Part shown: positions 1 through 5,972 of the stretch, piece after piece
Numbering within the stretch: the stretch's first letter is position 1
How the letters are laid out: every line of letters starts with the position of its first letter
DNA from: DASVDK01 sp036381125 [NCBI: Thermodesulfobacteriota bacterium]
GTDB taxonomy: Bacteria; DASVDK01
Reading direction: 5' to 3'
DNA length: 5,972 nt
Assembly (NCBI GenBank): GCA_036381125.1
Contig: DASVDK010000033.1
Span: forward strand, 1 to 5,972
Program-made: the position numbers and the translations under genes
The notes under the pieces: generated by a model
What the model saw: the letters and a program-made list of their open reading frames with translations, nothing else
Databases searched by the model: none
Told to the model about the DNA's origin: nothing

Positions 1-901
<901 letters not shown>

Positions 902-904
902 CCG

Positions 905-3544
<2,640 letters not shown>

Positions 3545-3549
3545 GAAGG

Positions 3550-3553
3550 CTCC
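3550..3553 (-). promoter_or_regulatory. Ribosome binding site of alaS
   Basis: On the minus strand GGAG lies 5 nt before the ATG at 3544. It decides the start in favour of 3544 over the in-frame ATG at 3625. Confidence 0.7.
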
Positions 3554-3628
3554 GATAAGAGGCCGAGAATGCTCAAGTTTACCGCCCTGCTCCGCCCGGC
3601 GCCAGCCGGCGGCGAGGTCTCTCATCCG

Positions 3629-3657
3629 GTTCTAATCGGTTTCTCATGAGAGCCCAA
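3629..3657 (-). promoter_or_regulatory. Candidate alaS promoter (sigma-70-like, weak)
   Basis: On the minus strand TTGGGC (3657-3652) and TAGAAC (3634-3629) are separated by 17 nt. They match the -35 and -10 consensus at 3/6 and 4/6 positions. Transcription would begin near 3622 and leave a leader of about 78 nt before alaS. The match is weak and high-GC bacteria often depart from this consensus, so this is a proposal based on position. The palindrome at 3642-3651 fills part of the spacer. Confidence 0.25.
3642..3651. repeat. Perfect 10-bp palindrome in the divergent promoter region
   Basis: TCTCATGAGA equals its own reverse complement. It lies in the spacer of the proposed alaS promoter and overlaps the proposed -35 element of htrA, an operator-like position that could affect both directions. 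Two imperfect 13-nt direct repeats lie just to its left (3621-3633 and 3632-3644, both of the form CTNATC then GGTT). The palindrome is plainly visible; a regulatory role is inference, and one 10-bp palindrome in 170 bp could be chance. Confidence 0.4.
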
Positions 3658-3674
3658 CGCCCCTGCCCTATCCT
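3646..3674 (+). promoter_or_regulatory. Candidate htrA-operon promoter (sigma-70-like, weak)
   Basis: ATGAGA (3646-3651, 4/6 to the -35 consensus) and TATCCT (3669-3674, 4/6 to the -10 consensus) are spaced by 17 nt. Transcription would start near 3681, giving a leader of about 34 nt before the ATG at 3715. If correct, the in-frame ATG at 3646 lies in the promoter and cannot be the start of htrA. An envelope-stress ECF sigma factor could instead drive this gene; I saw no clear ECF-type -35/-10 pair. Confidence 0.3.
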
Positions 3675-3700
3675 TGACGCTCGGGCTACCATCCCGGCTC

Positions 3701-3705
3701 GGAGG
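3701..3705 (+). promoter_or_regulatory. Ribosome binding site of htrA
   Basis: GGAGG lies 9 nt before the ATG at 3715, with a second purine run (CGAGGA) closer in. This supports 3715 over the in-frame ATG at 3646, which has no comparable signal. Confidence 0.7.
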
Positions 3706-3714
3706 ACGAGGATC

Positions 3715-5235
3715 ATGAGTCGCAAGGGAGCGTTCGCCAGCATTCTGGCCGCGCTCGTCGTGGGCGCCTTCGGAGGGGCCGCAGCCACGAGCGCCATCGG
3801 GGGCCGGGGAGGCCAGCAGCCAGGCGCCGGGGAACCGGTTGCCGCCGATCAGGTCCAGGTTGCCGAGGCGCAGTCGGGCGCGCCGGGCTCGGGCGAGCCG
3901 CGCGGCACGATCGCGCCGACGCCGCCTCCGCCGTCGGCCCCCTCCTCGTTCGCCGACCTGGTCGAGCGGCTCGAGCCGGCCGTCGTGAACATCCAGGTCA
4001 CGAAGGTCGCCGGGGCGCAGAACCCGTTCGCGGGGACGCCGTTCGAGGACTTCTTCCGCGGCCGGCCGGGCCCGCGCGTCCAGGGGGCCGGCTCGGGGTT
4101 CGTCATCTCGCCCGAGGGGTACATCGTCACGAACAACCACGTGGTCGAGGACGCCCGCGACGTGAAGGTCACCTTCGCCACGGGCGACGAGTACCAGGCC
4201 AAGGTGATCGGCCGCGACCCCAAGACCGATCTCGCGCTCATCAAGATCGAGCCCAGGGCGCCCCTCCCCTCGGTCACCCTCGGCGACTCCGACTCGCTCA
4301 GGGTCGGCGACTGGGTCCTCGCCATCGGCAACCCGTTCGGCCTCGAGGGGACCGTCACGATCGGCATCGTCAGCGCCAAGAGCCGCCAGATCGGCGCCGG
4401 GCCCTACGACGACTTCCTGCAGACCGACGCGGCCATCAACCCGGGCAACTCCGGCGGCCCGCTCTTCAACCTCAAGGGCGAGGTGGTCGGCATCAACACC
4501 GCCATCGTCGCGCGGGGCCAGGGGGTCGGCTTCGCCATCCCCATCAACCTCGCCAAGGCGCTCATCCCCCAGCTCAGGGAAGAGGGGCGCGTCACGCGGG
4601 CGTGGCTCGGCGTGGTGGTCCAGCCGGTCACCCCGGCGCTGGCCCGCTCGCTCAAGCTCCCCGAAGCGAAGGGGGCGCTCGTCGCGGACCTCGTGAACGA
4701 CGGCCCGGCCGCCAGGGCCGGGATGCGCCAGGGGGACGTGATCGTCGGCTTCCAGGGGAAGCCGGTGGAGGACTCGTCGCAACTGCCGAGCATCGTGGCC
4801 GGCGTCAAGCCCGGCACCCGCGCCGAGGTGCGCGTGATCCGCAACGGCCGTCCGGAGACGCTCACCGTGACGCTCGGCCGGATGCCGGACGAGGAGGCGC
4901 AGGCCTCCCTCGGTGACGACGACACCAGCCCGGCGCGCGCCGGCCTGGCGCTGGCCGACGTGCCGCGGCCGCTCGCCCGCCAGCTCAACCTGCCGCCCGG
5001 CCGCGGCGCTCTGGTGACCGCGATCCAGGCCGGCAGCCCGGCCGAGCGGGCTGGCCTGCAGCCGGGCGACGTGATCCTCGAGGTGAACCGCAAGCCGGTG
5101 TCCGGCGCCCAGGCGGCCATCGACGAGATGAAGCGCGCCGCCGACGGCGACCCGATCCTCCTGCGGGTCGCCAGGGAGGGGGGCCAGATCTACGCCGCGC
5201 TCGAGCCGCGGCCCGAGTCCGGCCAGGCGCGGTAG
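3715..5235 (+). CDS. htrA: HtrA/Deg-family periplasmic serine protease (Do-like, two PDZ domains)
   Basis: This is an envelope protein-quality-control protease (S1C family) that degrades or chaperones misfolded periplasmic proteins; relatives form trimers and larger cages. The product is 506 residues from the ATG at 3715. Residues 1-30 are a basic start (MSRK) and a hydrophobic segment ending in small residues, so a signal peptide or uncleaved membrane anchor. A Pro/Gly/Ala-rich linker follows to about 77. The protease domain is at about 78-292, with triad H142 (TNNHVV), D172 (KTDLALIK) and S246 (GNSGGP); all three are present. PDZ1 is at about 295-388 (carboxylate loop WLGV at 297-300, GDVIVGFQGKPV at 340-351). 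PDZ2 is at about 405-498 (GDVILEVNRKPV at 451-462). Loop LA, about 98-124, is short, so it looks more like DegQ or MucD than DegP. The response regulator starts 11 nt downstream, probably in one operon. The exact Deg subtype is not decided. Confidence 0.95.
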   Translation: MSRKGAFASILAALVVGAFGGAAATSAIGGRGGQQPGAGEPVAADQVQVAEAQSGAPGSGEPRGTIAPTPPPPSAPSSFADLVERLEPAVVNIQVTKVAGAQNPFAGTPFEDFFRGRPGPRVQGAGSGFVISPEGYIVTNNHVVEDARDVKVTFATGDEYQAKVIGRDPKTDLALIKIEPRAPLPSVTLGDSDSLRVGDWVLAIGNPFGLEGTVTIGIVSAKSRQIGAGPYDDFLQTDAAINPGNSGGPLFNLKGEVVGINTAIVARGQGVGFAIPINLAKALIPQLREEGRVTRAWLGVVVQPVTPALARSLKLPEAKGALVADLVNDGPAARAGMRQGDVIVGFQGKPVEDSSQLPSIVAGVKPGTRAEVRVIRNGRPETLTVTLGRMPDEEAQASLGDDDTSPARAGLALADVPRPLARQLNLPPGRGALVTAIQAGSPAERAGLQPGDVILEVNRKPVSGAQAAIDEMKRAADGDPILLRVAREGGQIYAALEPRPESGQAR

Positions 5236-5246
5236 GCGGACCGCCG

Positions 5247-5921
5247 ATGCGCGTGCTCGTGGTCGAGGACGAGCGGAAGGTGGCGAGCTTCGTCCAGCGG
5301 AGCCTCGAGGAGGAGGGCTTCGCCGTGGACGTGGCGTACGACGGCCGCGAGGGGCTCGAGCGCGCCCTCGCCACCGACTACGACGCCGTCGTCCTCGACG
5401 TGATGCTCCCGGAGAAGGACGGCCTCGGCGTCGTCTCCGCCATGCGCGAGGAGGGTCGCCGCACCCCGGTGCTCCTCCTCACGGCGCGCCAGGCGGTGGG
5501 CGATCGCGTCAAGGGGCTCGACGCCGGCGCCGACGACTACCTCGTCAAGCCCTTCGCCGTCGAGGAGCTGCTCGCGCGGGTCAGGGCCCTCATCCGCCGC
5601 AAGGACGGCACCCGCCCCGGGCCGCTCACGGTGGGCGACCTCGTGCTCGACCCCGACACGCGCCGCGCCCGCCGCGGCGACCGCGAGATCGAGCTGACCG
5701 CCAAGGAGTACGCGCTCCTCGACTACTTCATGCGCAACCCCGGGCGCGTCCTCACGCGCGCGATGATCGCCGAGCACGTCTGGAACGTCGACTTCGACAC
5801 CTTCAGCAACGTCATCGACGTCTACGTCAACTACCTGCGCAACAAGATCGACGCCCCCTTCGACACGAAGCTCCTCAAGACCGTGCGCGGCATGGGCTAC
5901 ATGATCGAGGCGCCCAGATAA
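5247..5921 (+). CDS. OmpR/PhoB-family two-component response regulator
   Basis: This is a cytoplasmic transcription factor activated by phosphorylation from a sensor histidine kinase. The 224-residue length is normal for the family. The receiver domain is at about 1-118: acidic pair E7/D8, phospho-acceptor D51 (VLDVMLP), switch residues T79 and Y98, and K101 in the VKPF motif. The winged-helix DNA-binding domain is at about 126-224: LTAKEYALL at 150-158, a recognition helix around SNVIDVYVNYLRNKI (187-201), and the wing ending VRGMGY (213-218). Overall it resembles the CusR/QseB-type branch, but the inducing signal and targets cannot be read from the sequence. The ATG at 5247 is 11 nt after the htrA stop. 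The only SD-like sequence, AGGCGG (5234-5239), overlaps that stop, which suggests coupled translation. Both domains are complete. No kinase gene is seen in the 51 nt that follow. Confidence 0.95.
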   Translation: MRVLVVEDERKVASFVQRSLEEEGFAVDVAYDGREGLERALATDYDAVVLDVMLPEKDGLGVVSAMREEGRRTPVLLLTARQAVGDRVKGLDAGADDYLVKPFAVEELLARVRALIRRKDGTRPGPLTVGDLVLDPDTRRARRGDREIELTAKEYALLDYFMRNPGRVLTRAMIAEHVWNVDFDTFSNVIDVYVNYLRNKIDAPFDTKLLKTVRGMGYMIEAPR

Positions 5922-5930
5922 TCGTCTGGG
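5913..5930 (+). other. Small stem-loop spanning the response-regulator stop codon
   Basis: CCCAGA (5913-5918) and TCTGGG (5925-5930) can pair as a 6-bp stem around a 6-nt loop that contains the TAA. A run of five T lies at 5944-5948, 13 nt beyond the stem, which is too far for a classical intrinsic terminator. It could be a weak attenuating structure, or the edge of the repeat that follows. Confidence 0.3.
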
Positions 5931-5948
5931 GTCAGGTCTTGAGTTTTT
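5927..5948 (+). repeat. Possible terminal repeat of a REP/Y1-transposase-associated element
   Basis: The sequence GGGGTCAGGTCTTGAGTTTT, just after the regulator stop, resembles a dispersed repeat beginning GGGGTCAGGTCTTG that I recall beside IS200-like/REP-associated (Y1) transposase genes in many environmental bacteria. That link is from memory and is unverified here. Only the outer end would be in the window; no transposase or second repeat copy is visible. The remaining 24 nt to the right edge show no recognisable feature. Confidence 0.35.
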
Positions 5949-5972
5949 CCGCGCCAGCCTGGAACACCGGGA

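Noticed and set aside
3545-3625. A longer alaS beginning at the ATG at 3625
   Set aside because: The 27 extra residues are not AlaRS-like, no ribosome binding site precedes that ATG, and the proposed transcription start is only a few bases away. The ATG at 3544 has GGAG at proper spacing.
3674-3702. TTGACG at 3674-3679 as a good -35 element for htrA
   Set aside because: No -10-like hexamer is found 16-18 nt downstream (that position reads GCTCGG), and transcription would then start at about or beyond the ribosome binding site.
3646-3714. A longer htrA beginning at the ATG at 3646
   Set aside because: It would put 23 Arg-rich residues ahead of the signal segment and would start inside the palindrome and proposed promoter. 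The ATG at 3715 has GGAGG upstream and gives a normal signal N-terminus.
3622-4782. A 386-codon open frame on the minus strand opposite htrA
   Set aside because: It is a shadow of htrA, with biased Arg/Asp/Gly composition, no domain and no ribosome binding site; htrA on the other strand has all of its catalytic residues.
5913-5948. A rho-independent terminator after the response regulator
   Set aside because: The stem is only 6 bp and the five-T run is 13 nt away from it, so it does not fit an intrinsic terminator. It is reported only as a stem-loop.

Overview
The window is a compact, very GC-rich piece of bacterial chromosome with four protein genes in two divergent pairs. Nothing in it has a eukaryotic or phage character. 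Codon third positions are almost all G or C. The exported two-PDZ HtrA protease points to a diderm (Gram-negative-type) bacterium. High-GC soil or sediment lineages such as Acidobacteriota, Methylomirabilota/Rokubacteria, Myxococcota or other former Deltaproteobacteria would fit, but the sequence alone does not fix the phylum.

Left half, minus strand (1-3544): alaS, a full-length alanyl-tRNA synthetase of 879 residues, is followed after 3 nt by glpD, an FAD-dependent glycerol-3-phosphate dehydrogenase. glpD runs off the left edge, so only its first 300 residues are present. The two genes lie in the same reading frame, separated by TAA and one sense codon, and are probably co-transcribed.

Middle (3545-3714): a 170 bp divergent intergenic region carries the control signals for both directions. 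A ribosome binding site can be seen before alaS and another before htrA. Two weak, overlapping, divergent sigma-70-like promoters can be proposed. A perfect 10-bp palindrome (3642-3651) lies where they overlap.

Right half, plus strand (3715-5921): an HtrA/Deg-family periplasmic serine protease (506 residues, N-terminal signal or anchor, complete His-Asp-Ser triad, two PDZ domains) is followed after 11 nt by an intact OmpR/PhoB-family response regulator (224 residues). This is probably one operon, and it would link periplasmic protein quality control to two-component signalling. No histidine kinase lies inside the window; it would be expected downstream.

Right edge (5922-5972): a 6-bp stem-loop spans the regulator's stop codon. 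It runs into a sequence resembling a widespread repeat that I associate, from memory, with REP-associated/IS200-like (Y1) transposases. This is the only hint of mobile DNA.

I find no convincing undescribed system here. The items most worth a second look are the divergent promoter palindrome, the htrA-regulator pairing and the edge repeat.
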